A program made the translations under genes and the position numbers. DNA of 12,726 nt. Origin: Actinomycetota bacterium. GTDB taxonomy: Bacteria; Actinomycetota; Thermoleophilia; Gaiellales; Gaiellaceae. Location of the stretch: contig VAXK01000068.1 of the NCBI GenBank assembly GCA_005885565.1, positions 1 through 12,726 on the forward strand, written 5' to 3'. This document shows, in pieces, positions 11,795-12,726 of this stretch. Below the pieces are notes generated by a model, which was given only the letters and a program-made list of their open reading frames with translations, had not been told where the DNA came from and made no database searches. Every line of letters begins with the position of its first letter. The stretch's first letter is position 1.

Positions 11795-12726
11795 GTGCCC
11801 GCGCTCTACCGGAAATACCGCCCGCAGGACTTCGACGAGGTGGTCGGGCAGGAGCCGGTCGTCCGCACGCTGCGGAACGCGATCGAGCACGACCAGGTGC
11901 GCCAGGCCTACCTCTTCGCCGGCCCGCGCGGCACCGGCAAGACGAGCCTCGCGCGCATCCTCGCCAAGGCGCTCAACTGCGCGCAGGGGCCGACCGCGAC
12001 CCCCGACAAGACCTGCCACGCGTGTCAGGCGATCGCGAACGGCAGCTCGCTCGACGTGATCGAGATGGACGCGGCCTCGCAGCGCGGGATCGACGACATC
12101 CGCGAGATCCGCGAGCGCGTGATCCTCCAGCCGGCCGAGGGCCGCTACAAGGTCTACATCCTCGACGAGGCGCACCAGCTCACCTCGGCCGCCTTCAACG
12201 CGCTGCTTAAGCTGATCGAGGAGCCGCCTCCCCACCTTGTCTTCGTCTTCTGCACAACCGACCTGCATCAGATGCTCGACACGGTGCGCTCGCGCTGCCA
12301 GACCTTCGTCTTCGCGCGGCCGCGCCTGCCCGAGCTCGTCAGATTGCTGCGGCGCGTCGCCGACGGCGAGGGGATCGAGGCGCCCGACCAGGCGCTCGCG
12401 CTGATCGCCCGCGGCGCGCGCGGCTCGTTCCGCGACGCCGTCTCGACGCTCGACCAGCTCTCCTCGGCGACCGAGGGGAAGGTGAGCGTCCAGACGGTCC
12501 TCCAGCTGCTCGGAGCCGTCGAGGAGGAGGCGCTCTTCCGGATCTGCGACCTCGTCGTCGACCGCGACACCGCCGGCGCGCTCACGTTCGTCGAGGAGCT
12601 CGCCGAGCAGGGGCAGGATCTCGGTCGCCTCGTCACCGACCTCCTCGAGCACCTGCGGCACCTGCTCCTCGTCCAGCACATGGGCGAGGTGCCCGACTCG
12701 CTGCCGGTGACCGAGGAGACGCGGGA
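11795..12726 (+). CDS. dnaX: DNA polymerase III subunit gamma/tau (partial, 3' end beyond window)
   Basis: From GTG 11795-11797, 310 codons are present and the frame is open at the window end. The protein is the AAA+ clamp-loader ATPase that opens the sliding clamp and organises the replisome. The start ALYRKYRPQDFDEVVGQEPV is diagnostic. Walker A is GPRGTGKT (43-50), Walker B is YILDEAHQL (121-129), and the arginine-finger SRC motif is VRSRCQ (164-169). Of the zinc-module cysteines, C62, C74 and C77 are present, but the position three before C74 is Asp71 instead of Cys. Residues about 180-300 form the lid and collar helices. The clamp-loader N-terminus is complete; any tau extension is outside. 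It is divergent from the SRP RNA, from which it is separated by one shared promoter zone. Confidence 0.97.
   Translation, partial: MPALYRKYRPQDFDEVVGQEPVVRTLRNAIEHDQVRQAYLFAGPRGTGKTSLARILAKALNCAQGPTATPDKTCHACQAIANGSSLDVIEMDAASQRGIDDIREIRERVILQPAEGRYKVYILDEAHQLTSAAFNALLKLIEEPPPHLVFVFCTTDLHQMLDTVRSRCQTFVFARPRLPELVRLLRRVADGEGIEAPDQALALIARGARGSFRDAVSTLDQLSSATEGKVSVQTVLQLLGAVEEEALFRICDLVVDRDTAGALTFVEELAEQGQDLGRLVTDLLEHLRHLLLVQHMGEVPDSLPVTEETR

Noticed and set aside
11045..12679. A 544-codon minus-strand open frame
   Set aside because: It runs antisense through dnaX, the SRP RNA region, the tRNA gene and the XRE gene, so it cannot be a real protein gene.

Overview
The window is GC-rich DNA, roughly 70-75% G+C over most of its length. 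It carries secreted and lipoprotein genes, several GTG starts and leaderless-looking promoters. The best fit is an actinobacterium of the class Thermoleophilia (Gaiellales/Solirubrobacterales type). This rests on protein style: a 'VVPLAKRALVADNAKKLGG' repeat protein, a Kelch/YVTN double propeller ending in 'PGRYSLGHTGILR', and the SRP RNA-dnaX neighbourhood. No taxonomic marker was searched.

Left part (1-6390) is ordinary chromosome in small, often divergent or convergent units. In order it holds: the tail of a probable secreted protein (+); a secreted protein with a duplicated cysteine domain (-); an 8-segment membrane protein (+) whose tail overlaps a convergent lipoprotein alpha/beta-hydrolase (-); a GNAT acetyltransferase (+) closed by a clear terminator; a separate small unit with a possible structured leader and a 46-residue basic Cys/Trp protein (+); a secreted GH18 glycosidase (-); an RsmB/RsmF-type RNA m5C methyltransferase (+), apparently leaderless; and a secreted protein with three 18-residue repeats (-).

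Middle (6390-8429) is a 679-residue exported protein joining a Kelch propeller to a YVTN propeller. Five bases after its stop codon lies the left end of an IS481-family insertion sequence (from about 8435). Only the terminal repeat, the leader and the first ~16 transposase residues are recognisable.

From there to 11506 the content looks accessory: a lower-GC exported CHAP/NlpC-like protein, then three small DNA-binding proteins on one strand (HARE-HTH, LuxR-type HTH, XRE-type HTH). The last stop codon touches the 3' end of a tRNA-Val(CAC) gene on the other strand, the usual place for element integration. No integrase or duplicated tRNA end is visible, so 'genomic island' is an inference.

Right part (11507-12726) is core genome: tRNA-Val(CAC) and the 4.5S-type SRP RNA on the minus strand, and dnaX (DNA polymerase III gamma/tau) on the plus strand, cut by the window end. 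The SRP RNA and dnaX promoters are divergent and their -10 boxes appear to overlap by two bases. I did not find a defence system, CRISPR array or biosynthetic cluster. The best candidates for something undescribed are the structured leader/small protein unit at 3358-3649 and the three-regulator cassette with its hairpin-rich leader at 10269-11506.
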